A DNA stretch of 64,000 bases from Enterococcus sp. DIV1094 (lineage in GTDB: Bacteria > Bacillota > Bacilli > Lactobacillales > Enterococcaceae): NCBI RefSeq assembly GCF_017316305.2, contig NZ_CP147250.1, forward strand, positions 1,812,001 to 1,876,000, given 5' to 3'. Position numbers and translations under genes: made by a program. Within the stretch, counting starts at the first letter, position 1; each line of letters opens with the position of its first letter. The notes under the pieces are model-generated. The model had not been told where the DNA came from. It worked only from the letters and a program-made list of their open reading frames with translations, and searched no databases. Of this stretch, positions 48,441 through 57,076 are shown piece after piece.

Positions 48441-50183
48441 GTGCTAAAACTATTTAAAACGGCACATTTAAGTAAAGTAAAAGTAGGTTTGTTACTCCTA
48501 TTCATCACACTACAAATGTTGGGAACTTTATATTTACCTACATTGACGGCTGATATCATCAATGAAGGGGTTGTCATGCAAGATATGGATTATGTACAAA
48601 CGACAGGAGCAATCATGTGGGGGGTGGCGATACTGACAGGTATTTTCTCGATCTTAGCCACGTACTACTCCGCTGAGGTGGCGACGACTTTTTCTAAAAA
48701 TATCCGCGATCGTTTGTTCAAACATACACAAAAGTTGTCATACCAGGATTTCAAGCATTTTAGCGGGTCTTCGTTGATTACACGAGCAACGAATGATATC
48801 GAACAGTTACAATCGACGATCAGTATGTTTTTTGAGACGATGATCCCTGCGCCTTTTGTCATGATTGTTGGGTTGATATTGGCCTACATAAGAGATGGTT
48901 ACATGGCGTTGATCATCTTGATCACAGCTGTCATCTTCACAATTGTATTTGGTTGGGTTACCTTGAAGATTTTTCCGCTTTTTGAGAAAACACAGGTTGG
49001 CTTGGATAAGATCAATGGGATCGTCGGGCAGTATTTGTCAGGGATTCGGGTAGTGCGAGCGTTCAATCGGACAAAGCTTGAGAAAGAGCGGATGGATGCT
49101 TCGTTTATTGATTTTGCGAATTTGAATATCAAGATCAATCGATTATTCGCAGTGATGATGCCGATCGTTATGTTGGTCATGTCTCTTTCTACTGTGGCAA
49201 TTATGTGGTTTGGTGGTATGAGGGTAGATTCAGGGAATATGGCGATCGGTGATATCATGGCGATCATTGAGTATGCAATGAATATTTTGATGTATTTATT
49301 GATGGCTGTCTTTTCAGCAATCAACTTGCCAAGAGCAAAGGTATGTGCGAATCGTATTCTTGAAGTTTTAGAATATCGTCCTGAGATCACTGATGGTGAG
49401 GCGCACTTGAATGGACGTGCTGATTTACGTTTAGAATTTAAAAACGTTAGCTTTTCTTATCGCGATGCAGAAAATCCAGTGTTACAAAACTTAAACTTTG
49501 TTTGTGAGCAAGGTACGACGACGGCAATCATTGGCGGAACTGGTTCGGGTAAGAGTACGGTGGCGAAATTGATTCCACGATTACTTGAGGCTTCTGGTGG
49601 AAAAATCACGTTAAATGGGATGAATGTCAAAGATTTACCACAAGAAGAATTACGCAGCAAAATTGGATTTGTGCCACAAAAAGCCTTCTTATTCAGTGGT
49701 ACGATTGCAGAAAATTTAAAACATGGCAATCCGCATGCTTCATTAAGAGATATGAAACAGGCAGCAACGATTGCTCAAGCAGAAAGTTTTATCAATGAAC
49801 TTCCAGAAAAATATGAATCAACAGTTGTGCAAGGAGGAAAGAATTTCTCAGGTGGTCAAAGACAAAGGTTGTCCATTGCACGAATGATCATGAAAAAACC
49901 AGCGATCTATGTGTTTGATGATAGCTTCTCTGCATTGGATTATAAAACAGATGCCGCATTAAGACGGTCTTTAAAGGATGCGACAAAGAAATCGGTGATG
50001 GTTGTGATCGCTCAACGGATCACTTCAATCAAAGAGGCAGATCAGATCATCGTTTTAGATGAAGGTAAGGTTGTTGGTAAAGGAACGCACAGAGAGTTAT
50101 TAGAAAATTGCGGTGCATATTTCGAGATTGCTAAATCTCAGCTGAGTGAGGAGGAGCTAGCAAATGAGCTCAGAGAACAATAA
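48441..50183 (+). CDS. ABC multidrug exporter, subunit 1 (EfrA/BmrC-like half transporter)
   Basis: 580 residues. Six membrane helices at about 15-315, then an ATPase domain. Walker A IIGGTGSGKSTVAKLIPR near residue 360; signature NFSGGQRQRLSIARM; Walker B IYVFDDSFSALD, where Asp replaces the catalytic Glu. The second subunit has the complementary defect, so the pair has one degenerate ATP site. Such heterodimers export drugs and antiseptics. The start is GTG 48441 with AAAGGAG before it. It overlaps subunit 2 by 20 bases. The MerR-type promoter recalls the ChlR-controlled EfrEF exporter of E. faecalis; which Efr pair this is cannot be settled here. Confidence 0.92.
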   Translation: MLKLFKTAHLSKVKVGLLLLFITLQMLGTLYLPTLTADIINEGVVMQDMDYVQTTGAIMWGVAILTGIFSILATYYSAEVATTFSKNIRDRLFKHTQKLSYQDFKHFSGSSLITRATNDIEQLQSTISMFFETMIPAPFVMIVGLILAYIRDGYMALIILITAVIFTIVFGWVTLKIFPLFEKTQVGLDKINGIVGQYLSGIRVVRAFNRTKLEKERMDASFIDFANLNIKINRLFAVMMPIVMLVMSLSTVAIMWFGGMRVDSGNMAIGDIMAIIEYAMNILMYLLMAVFSAINLPRAKVCANRILEVLEYRPEITDGEAHLNGRADLRLEFKNVSFSYRDAENPVLQNLNFVCEQGTTTAIIGGTGSGKSTVAKLIPRLLEASGGKITLNGMNVKDLPQEELRSKIGFVPQKAFLFSGTIAENLKHGNPHASLRDMKQAATIAQAESFINELPEKYESTVVQGGKNFSGGQRQRLSIARMIMKKPAIYVFDDSFSALDYKTDAALRRSLKDATKKSVMVVIAQRITSIKEADQIIVLDEGKVVGKGTHRELLENCGAYFEIAKSQLSEEELANELREQ

Positions 50184-51996
50184 TACGTATGACGTGATGG
50201 ATGGTGGAGGAGCCATCTCCGTTGAACATGCGAAAAATAGTAAAAAAACGTTAGGACGGTTGATCAAAGCATTGGCGCCGCAAAAATGGCTAATGATGAT
50301 CGCTTTTCTATTTGCTATCTTTGGTGTCTTGCTAAATCTATGGGCGCCGAATATATTTGCGGATGCCATCAATATCATTTTTGAAGGTGTTGAATTGTCA
50401 TTTACCGAAGGAGCAGCGATTGCTATTGATTTTCGTCGATTAGCTGAATCAATCCTCTTATTGATCGGGGTTTATATATTAAGTTCGGTCTTCTCTTATT
50501 ATCAAGAGTATGCGATGGCTTCGGTATCTCAAAAATTGGTGTTGAGTTTAAGAGAACAAATCAGTGAAAAGTTAACAAAAGTACCGTTGAAGTTTTATGA
50601 TACAAATCAAAAAGGTGAAGTTTTAAGCCGCGTAACCAACGACTTGGAGCGTGTGAATGAAATTTTAAGAGATGCGATCATGCGCTTGTTTACTTCGGCA
50701 ATCACCATTGTTGGTGCGGTTATTTTAATGATTCGCATTGACCGAACGTTGACATTGATTGGTGTCGGAGCGATAGTGATCGGTTTAGTCATCACTATGC
50801 TCGTTGGGGTAAAAAGTAATGAGATTTTTACAGATCGTCAACGTTCTGTAGGAATATTCAATACGAAAATTGAAGAGTATTTTTCAGGGCAGGTAGAAAT
50901 AAAAGCCTTTAACTTAGAGAAAGAAGTCATTGGGCAAACGAAGAATTCAATTGATCAATTGTATCAAGATGATAAAAAAGCGCAATTCATTATGTTTGCG
51001 ATCATGCCGATCATTCGACTATTCAACCAAATCGGGTATGTGGTGATTGCTGGATTAGGTGCTAGTTTTGTTATTCGAGGAAGAATCTCGGTTGGACAAA
51101 TCTTATCGTTTTTCCAGTATATCCAAATGTCTCAAGAGCCTTTGACTGAAGCTTCGTATTTATTCAACTCGCTACAATCTGCCATTGCTTCTGCGGAACG
51201 AGTGTTTGAGATTATCGATGAAGAGGAAATGGAAGAAGATACGCAAACAAACAGAAGAATCAAAGCACCAAAAGGAAATATTTCTTTTGAAAATGTCCAA
51301 TTTGGCTATGGAAAAGAACTATTGATGGATGGTGTCGATTTTGAAGTGAAGGCTGGACAAAAGGTGGCAATCGTTGGCCCAACTGGAGCTGGGAAAACAA
51401 CAATGATCAACCTATTGATGCGCTTTTATGAAACCAATGCAGGAGCAATCAAAGTCGATGGTGTGGACGTCAAAAAAATGAGTCGTCATTATTTACGTTC
51501 ACTATTTGGCATGGTTCTGCAAGATTCATGGATGTTTGAAGGAACAGTCAGCGAGAATATTGCTTATGGGCGTCATCGTGCCTCGAAGTCTGAGATCGTG
51601 AATGCAGCAAGAATGGCACGTGCCGATCACTTTATCCGCACGTTGCCAAACGGCTACGATACGGTCATGAATGATGAGAATGCGTCTTTATCTCAAGGAG
51701 AAAAACAGCTTCTATGTATTGCACGAGCGATATTGACCAATCCGCCAATGCTTTTATTAGATGAAGCAACGTCGAGTATCGATACGAGAACAGAATTAGA
51801 AATCCAAAAAGCAATGGATAATCTGATGAAAGGAAAAACCAGCTTCGTGATTGCGCATCGCCTTTCAACGATCAAAAACGCAGATGTGATTTTAGTCATG
51901 AAGGAAGGGAATGTCGTCGAAGTTGGCGATCATAAAACGTTATTGCAAAAAGGCAGTATGTACAGTGAAATCTACAATAGCCAGTTTGCTTCTTAG
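50164..51996 (+). CDS. ABC multidrug exporter, subunit 2 (EfrB/BmrD-like half transporter)
   Basis: 610 residues. A cytosolic N-terminal tail of about 45 residues, six membrane helices (about 50-330), and an ATPase domain. Walker A AIVGPTGAGKTTMINLLM near residue 402; the signature is degenerate (SLSQGEKQLLCIAR); Walker B is canonical with the catalytic Glu (MLLLDEATSSIDTR). GAGGAGG precedes the ATG, which lies inside the end of subunit 1. It is followed after 22 bases by the GntR-ABC fusion gene, which may be part of the same transcript. Confidence 0.92.
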   Translation: MSSENNNTYDVMDGGGAISVEHAKNSKKTLGRLIKALAPQKWLMMIAFLFAIFGVLLNLWAPNIFADAINIIFEGVELSFTEGAAIAIDFRRLAESILLLIGVYILSSVFSYYQEYAMASVSQKLVLSLREQISEKLTKVPLKFYDTNQKGEVLSRVTNDLERVNEILRDAIMRLFTSAITIVGAVILMIRIDRTLTLIGVGAIVIGLVITMLVGVKSNEIFTDRQRSVGIFNTKIEEYFSGQVEIKAFNLEKEVIGQTKNSIDQLYQDDKKAQFIMFAIMPIIRLFNQIGYVVIAGLGASFVIRGRISVGQILSFFQYIQMSQEPLTEASYLFNSLQSAIASAERVFEIIDEEEMEEDTQTNRRIKAPKGNISFENVQFGYGKELLMDGVDFEVKAGQKVAIVGPTGAGKTTMINLLMRFYETNAGAIKVDGVDVKKMSRHYLRSLFGMVLQDSWMFEGTVSENIAYGRHRASKSEIVNAARMARADHFIRTLPNGYDTVMNDENASLSQGEKQLLCIARAILTNPPMLLLDEATSSIDTRTELEIQKAMDNLMKGKTSFVIAHRLSTIKNADVILVMKEGNVVEVGDHKTLLQKGSMYSEIYNSQFAS

Positions 51997-52018
51997 AAAT
52001 TAAGCGGAGGTGTCGATT

Positions 52019-53278
52019 ATGTTTCAAATCGATTTTAAAAATCGTAAAGCAATATACAATCAACTAATAGATAATTTTAAGCGTTTGATCGATACAGGGG
52101 TTCTTAGCCCTGGCTCAGAGGTACCTAGTACCTCTGAGTTGGCTAAGATGTTGACGGTTAACCCGAATACAGTATTGAAAGCTTATTTAGAGCTAGAGAA
52201 TCAGAGCTATTTTGAATCTGAAGGGGGAACGGAATGGTTTGTTCGAACGTCCTCTGAAGAAAAGGATCAAGAACCAATAAAAACGTTGTATAGTCGAATC
52301 CATGCCGATCTACAATTGTTGCTAGAAAATGGTGGCAATAAAGAAGAAATCGAGCAACTTATCGGGATGGGACAAAAGTCATTTATCCAGGTAGAACAGT
52401 TGAAAAAGAAAATGGACGATACGATGGCGTTAGCTGGGCTGACCATGAATGTCAAAAAAGGTTCGATCTATGGACTTGTAGGAACGAATGGTTCAGGTAA
52501 AACAACCACACTTAGGCACTTAGCTGGGCTTTTGCGGCCGGATAGTGGGATTGCTCGGATCGATGGGTTACCAGCCTATGATAAAGCACATCAAAAGGTG
52601 ATCGGTTATATGCCGGAGGAGATGTATTTCTTGCCCGACTATACAATGAAAATGCTCCAGCGTTTCTTTAAAAATAAATACCAACAAACTTGGAATAATG
52701 ACCGCTACCAAGAGTTGGTCGCAGTGTTCCAACTAAATGAAAATAAAAAAATCAACACATTCTCAAGAGGCATGCAAAAACAAGTGGGCTTTATTTTTGA
52801 TATTTCTACAATGCCAGATGTATTGCTGTTAGATGAAACCATCGATGGGTTAGATCCATTGGTTCGCAAACAAGTAGTGAAAATGATCATTGAAGATGTA
52901 GCGAATCGAGAAATGACGGTGTTGATCACTTCGCATAATATGCGAGAAATGGATGGCTTGTGTGATACGATCGGGATCATCAAAAATGGCCAATTGGTCA
53001 TTGAAAGAGAATTGGATGAGCTAAAGGCAAATACCCATAAGATCCAAGTAGCATTTCCACAAGACTTTATGATGAATCATTATCCTTATGACGGCTTAGA
53101 GGTTCTTTATATGGAAGAGCTTGGCAGTACCGATCTATTAGTCGTACGCGGGAAAGAGGAAGAAATCGCTCAACATATCGAAAGCTTTGAACCATTGGTC
53201 TATGAACTTGTACCAATGACACTAGAAGAAATCTTTATCTACGAAACAGAGGGGGCATTGGATGAAGTCCGTAATTAG
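52019..53278 (+). CDS. GntR regulator fused to an ABC ATPase
   Basis: 419 residues in one chain. A GntR/YtrA-type winged helix covers about 1-75 (LSPGSEVPSTSELAKMLTVN, PNTVLKAYLELENQ), then the helical YtrA-like tail (LLENGGNKEEIEQLIGMG). A full ABC ATPase follows from about 121: Walker A GTNGSGKT at 155-162, signature FSRGMQKQ at 248-255, Walker B VLLLDE at 268-273, H-loop ITSHNM. A C-terminal domain of about 80 residues ends it. The permease gene overlaps its end by 17 bases. In the YtrA-type operon at 32-34 kb the same two functions are separate proteins. ATG 52019 has GGAGGTG six bases before. The frame is continuous through the junction, so it is not an overlap artefact. Confidence 0.88.
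   Translation: MFQIDFKNRKAIYNQLIDNFKRLIDTGVLSPGSEVPSTSELAKMLTVNPNTVLKAYLELENQSYFESEGGTEWFVRTSSEEKDQEPIKTLYSRIHADLQLLLENGGNKEEIEQLIGMGQKSFIQVEQLKKKMDDTMALAGLTMNVKKGSIYGLVGTNGSGKTTTLRHLAGLLRPDSGIARIDGLPAYDKAHQKVIGYMPEEMYFLPDYTMKMLQRFFKNKYQQTWNNDRYQELVAVFQLNENKKINTFSRGMQKQVGFIFDISTMPDVLLLDETIDGLDPLVRKQVVKMIIEDVANREMTVLITSHNMREMDGLCDTIGIIKNGQLVIERELDELKANTHKIQVAFPQDFMMNHYPYDGLEVLYMEELGSTDLLVVRGKEEEIAQHIESFEPLVYELVPMTLEEIFIYETEGALDEVRN
52114..52138. repeat. Perfect 11-bp inverted repeat inside the fusion gene
   Basis: CTCAGAGGTAC (52114-52124), three bases, GTACCTCTGAG (52128-52138), within the codons of the winged-helix turn (GSEVPSTSEL). It would form a strong hairpin about 95 bases into the message or serve as an operator. 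Confidence 0.8.
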
Positions 53279-54776
53279 TACGCCGTTAATGAAAGAACAA
53301 ATGAAACGTATCTGGCCAATGATGCTTTTGACATTTTTAGGCTATGGGTTAGCTTTATTATTACCAATATTTTTACAAACAGGAGGAGCCGATTCAGTTG
53401 TCCGAGCGCAAAGAATGATCGATCTTTTGGCGATGAGGCAACCAATCATGTTGGTTTCAATGATCATGATCCCCGTTGTCGTTATATTACTTCTGTTTTC
53501 ACATTTATTTGATTCAAAAGCAATGAGCGCCTATTCGTCTTTTTCAGATAACAAAAACCAATTGTTTTGGACTTCCGCACTAAGTGGCTGGCTTGTTATG
53601 GTTCTTCCATTGTTAGCGATGAGTGCATTGCTGTTGATTCGTGTTCGTTATTCTGGTTCAGTAGATGTCTTGGAATTTCCGACTGCGTTATTTTCAAGGG
53701 GGATCGTCAGTGGCGAAGTGATCAATACTTTTTCAGTAGTTGCGATGTTCTTTTTACGCAGCCTGATCATCGTTACTTTTTATTTTTCACTTTTTCTCCT
53801 TGCGGTAACAGTGAGTGGAAATTGGGTGATTGCCAGTCTTTTGTTTGCGATTTTCCCATTTATTCCAACACTGATTCATCGCTTGATCCAAACAATCGCT
53901 GCGATGTATGTGTTTGGCTATGTACCAGTAAATCCTTTAGACAGTCAAGTGATCTTCACTTATAGCAATCCGATCGCATGGTTTTGGAGTTTTGGGCAGA
54001 ATGCTCAACCGATCTTTTTACTGATTTACATCAGTATGACGCTAGTTATCCTATTTTTAGCGTATCTTAGTTTTACGCAACGGAAAGTGGAAAAAACGGA
54101 AGAACCAATTGTTTTCACTAACTTTAAACATCTGCTGATTTTCTTGTTGTCAGTAGCAGGAATGCTTGCTATGGGTGCGTATTTAATGGATTTCTTTAGC
54201 GGTCGCTGGTTTATGTATTATGGTTTTGTGATTGGCTTTTCTTTTACTTTTGTGATTGCTCAAATGATTGTGAAAAAAACATTCAATGTGATTACTGAAG
54301 TGAAATGGTTGATGCCGATGATGGGCATCGTTCTTAGTTTATATGGTGTGATGCTGTTAGTGACGAATTTCGGTGTACGTACCTATACGAATCATGTGCC
54401 GGCAGTATCTCAAGTGGAAGGAATCTATGTCAGTCATGAGGGTCAGATGAAAGGCAATGACTTTTCAACAGATGATCAAATGATCCAAGATACGATCAAC
54501 TTGCATCATCAAATCATTGGTACTCGCTCGGTTACAGGACGTGATTGGAGAGATTTATCAAGAAACGAACGTCGCGATATACGCTCGGATGAACGTGAGC
54601 ATCGAAAAAATATGCAGGAAGCTTTTTGGCAATCCATCACTGGGAATGGTGAACGCTTTATCGAAAATGGTGGAGAGCATATTTATATTACTTACTTGCT
54701 AAGTGATAATGAAAGAATCCATCGTCGCTATGCTTTACCAGGAACATTCGTTTCTGCGATGGCGGAGAGTGAGTAG
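53262..54776 (+). CDS. ABC permease partner of the GntR-ATPase fusion
   Basis: 504 residues. About nine to ten membrane helices (MMLLTFLGYGLALLLPIF, LVSMIMIPVVVILLLFSHLF, WLVMVLPLLAMSALLLI, LIIVTFYFSLFLLAVTV, and others to LYGVMLLVTNF near 370). A C-terminal soluble domain of about 130 residues rich in Asp, His and Arg follows (DWRDLSRNERRDIRSDERE). The soluble domain lies outside the membrane by helix count and may be the sensor. Overlaps the fusion gene by 17 bases. Substrate unknown. Confidence 0.82.
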   Translation: MKSVISTPLMKEQMKRIWPMMLLTFLGYGLALLLPIFLQTGGADSVVRAQRMIDLLAMRQPIMLVSMIMIPVVVILLLFSHLFDSKAMSAYSSFSDNKNQLFWTSALSGWLVMVLPLLAMSALLLIRVRYSGSVDVLEFPTALFSRGIVSGEVINTFSVVAMFFLRSLIIVTFYFSLFLLAVTVSGNWVIASLLFAIFPFIPTLIHRLIQTIAAMYVFGYVPVNPLDSQVIFTYSNPIAWFWSFGQNAQPIFLLIYISMTLVILFLAYLSFTQRKVEKTEEPIVFTNFKHLLIFLLSVAGMLAMGAYLMDFFSGRWFMYYGFVIGFSFTFVIAQMIVKKTFNVITEVKWLMPMMGIVLSLYGVMLLVTNFGVRTYTNHVPAVSQVEGIYVSHEGQMKGNDFSTDDQMIQDTINLHHQIIGTRSVTGRDWRDLSRNERRDIRSDEREHRKNMQEAFWQSITGNGERFIENGGEHIYITYLLSDNERIHRRYALPGTFVSAMAESE

Positions 54777-55020
54777 TACACAGAAATCTATGGTTAGAGA
54801 ACTTTACGTTATTTTATTAAATGCTTTGTAGCGATTCAATTATTTGAAAGTAAGCTGTCATTTACAAAAGTTGATTTTGTAGATGATTGCTTATTTTTTT
54901 ATGAATTTTACGTAAAATATCTAGGAAAGCGTATATCCGCATTATGTCAGTTAGTCTTGGCTAGCCAGTAGTCAATCAGTAAACAAATATATGGCATCAC
55001 AAATTACTTTGAATCAGCTT
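54777..55020. other. Intergenic with terminator
   Basis: Contains the operon terminator at 54848-54900; the remainder shows no gene. Confidence 0.5.
54848..54900 (+). terminator. Terminator of the exporter/fusion operon
   Basis: TAAGC-TGTCAT-TTACAAAA pairs with TTTTGTA-GATGA-TTGCTTA across a short loop, then seven T. Confidence 0.75.
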
Positions 55021-55229
55021 GACAAGAAATCAGCAATGAAAAGTATTTCGCTACGGATATCCGAATATTAGAAGAGAACAAAGCGGTAAAAGTCTTCACT
55101 TATGAATTCAATTATTCGGGTGTCAATAGAAAAGGCGACATTATCGAAAGTTGTGGTAAAGCAACGAATGTATTTTTATATATGGCTGGAAAGTGGTAGT
55201 TATTGCACGAACATCTGAGTAATGATTAA
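55021..55229 (+). pseudogene. NTF2/SnoaL-like protein remnant
   Basis: The frame from about 55023 reads QEISNEKYFATDIRILEENK, AVKVFTYEFNYSGVNRKGDI, CGKATNVFLYMAGKW, a TAG at 55197, then LLHEHLSND* to 55229. This is the C-terminal half of a DUF4440/SnoaL-like protein (the KW-LLHEHxS ending is typical), with one in-frame stop and no N-terminal part. It should be non-functional. Confidence 0.6.
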
Positions 55230-55338
55230 TCTGAGATTAGTCAAATTAATTGTATCTGCCTATTAACTTTATAATATGAATAGAATATAATGAAAATAAG
55301 GTGAGCGTTATATTAAAATATTATAAGAGGGTGTTTAA

Positions 55339-56289
55339 GTGAAAAGTTATGGAAAAACAATCAAAGAGATACGCAAAGCGAAAGGCATGTTACAAAAGGA
55401 ATTAGTGGATGAGCAACTTTCAATATCATTGTTATCTCAATTTGAAAATGGGCGACTATCAATGTCTTGTGAAAGATTCCACCTTTTGTTGTCAAAGCTT
55501 GAGGTGAAGTTTGAAGAATTTATTGTATTGCATTCTGAAAGTCCTTATTCACCAGTACATGTAGCCATTAGCAAATATATGCGCGCTACTAATGTGGCTT
55601 CATTAAAGGAATTAGAAAAACTACAAGAAAACTACGAAGAATTACTAGCATATTATCACGAAAATTATTCCTTGGAACTGGATCATTTTTTGCAAATAAT
55701 CCGGTTCAATTATGAAACGAAAAAATCTTATTTCAAGGGAGTCCCGATGCATGAGGCTAGCTTGATGCACAGCCATCTTTTAGACTCGGCGAAACAATAT
55801 TTGGCTGATACGACGACATGGGGCGTGTATGAATTAAAATTGTTTTCTCGCATTGCTGTGTCTTTGGAACCTGAAGTTCTATGGAAGTATGTAAAGATGG
55901 CGAATGATAAAAGTGAACGATTTGAAAAAGTCCCAGGTAATAAAGATATCTTGTATCAAACATTCATTACGATCTTTTCCGTTTTTTGTTTATTTGGTGA
56001 AGTGGACTATGCAACCAAGCTATTCTCTCTTTGGAAAAGCCGTGTCATTAAAGATGAGCATATTGAACAGGCGGTTCTTTTGCCATTTTATGAAGGCTGT
56101 TTAGCACTATTAAATCAAGAGGAGGAACAAGCTATTCAATTGATGGATCGTACCTTAACAACCTTAGAAACTCTAGGTTTATCAAAAATCGCACATGACT
56201 ACTTAGAATTAAAGAAAGTTCTTACAGTTCTTGGATTTGTGACAGTCATCATTATTGATCCGTTGTTTGAGGATTTAATTAAGTATTAA
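55339..56289 (+). CDS. Rgg/GadR/MutR-family transcriptional regulator
   Basis: 316 residues. An N-terminal XRE helix-turn-helix covers about 1-65 (GKTIKEIRKAKGMLQKELVD, LSISLLSQFENGRLSMSCER). A long helical repeat domain (about 75-316) resembles the peptide-binding tetratricopeptide-like fold of Rgg. Rgg proteins sense short secreted peptides or act alone on neighbouring operons. It lies upstream of and in line with surface locus 2, which it may control. The start is GTG 55339 with AGAGGGTG before it. Confidence 0.87.
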   Translation: MKSYGKTIKEIRKAKGMLQKELVDEQLSISLLSQFENGRLSMSCERFHLLLSKLEVKFEEFIVLHSESPYSPVHVAISKYMRATNVASLKELEKLQENYEELLAYYHENYSLELDHFLQIIRFNYETKKSYFKGVPMHEASLMHSHLLDSAKQYLADTTTWGVYELKLFSRIAVSLEPEVLWKYVKMANDKSERFEKVPGNKDILYQTFITIFSVFCLFGEVDYATKLFSLWKSRVIKDEHIEQAVLLPFYEGCLALLNQEEEQAIQLMDRTLTTLETLGLSKIAHDYLELKKVLTVLGFVTVIIIDPLFEDLIKY

Positions 56290-56530
56290 AACACTAGTAG
56301 GACGGGACAATACGGGGCAGCCTCGAGAAATAAGACGGAATATACGAAAATCACTTTTTAAATTTTTGTGGATTCCGTCTTATGTATGAAGAGGTTACTT
56401 CTACTCTCGTCTTTTATTCGCTTTTTAGATATACAATAAAAGTAAAAATTTACTTTTGTCTCAGACACATAAGTTATCTTTCGCATCCTAAAACTGAATA
56501 AAAAGTAACTCATTTAATAAGAGTTACATA

Positions 56531-56575
56531 TCAAAAAATCCTTTAGATCAATCAACGATCTGAAGGATTTTTTGA
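56531..56575 (+). terminator. Terminator after the Rgg-type gene
   Basis: TCAAAAAATCCTTTAGATC (56531-56549) pairs with GATCTGAAGGATTTTTTGA (56557-56575), one mismatch. Confidence 0.8.
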
Positions 56576-56676
56576 TGAAAAGCTTGAATAAAGAGTCAAA
56601 GCATAAAAAAATTCAAATAAAAGAAATATAAAAAAACAGGGATCTTTTTATTTTTATTGTAATAATTCCAAAGATA

Positions 56677-56704
56677 AAACAACCAAACGTTTTTTTGGTT
56701 GTTT
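56677..56704. terminator. Second hairpin, terminator-like
   Basis: AAACAACCAAA (56677-56687) and TTTGGTTGTTT (56694-56704), perfect 11-base stem in AT-rich sequence. Confidence 0.5.
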
Positions 56705-56943
56705 ATGTCTAAATACTAAAGTATTTATTCTTAATAATTGATTATTGAACAAATAATATTTGAATACTTCTTTTTTAGTATTCTAAAAAAAAAATTGAAA
56801 TAAAAAAAATAGAGAGAAAAATAAATAACGACAAAAAGATTTAAAAGAACAAAATCTCAATAATTTTAATCCGCTGAGTGCAGCTTTTTTTCTAGATTCG
56901 AATAAAATTATAAATAGATTAAAAATTAGTGAGGTGCTACACT

Positions 56944-57016
56944 TTGTGTATCGACAAAGCGCTTTGTTGCAGAATTTTATTGGTATGCCAACAAACATAT
57001 TTCCAAAATATAAATA
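56944..57016 (+). CDS. Candidate short peptide, 23 residues
   Basis: From a GTG near 56946 with GAGGTG about nine bases before: MYRQSALLQNFIGMPTNIFP then KYK*. It lies between an Rgg-type regulator and the surface locus, where a signalling peptide could be encoded. It lacks the clear secretion features of known SHP pheromones, so the call is weak. Confidence 0.25.
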
Positions 57017-57076
57017 AGTTATATTAAGCATTCATCACATTTTACACGGTGAAAAAGTTAGGGGAGGTTAAAAATA

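Larger units (their letters stand above)
56290..57076. other. Long AT-rich gap before surface locus 2
   Basis: Contains AAGACGGAAT/ATTCCGTCTT (56329-56381), two terminators and one candidate short peptide ORF. No larger gene seen. Confidence 0.45.
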
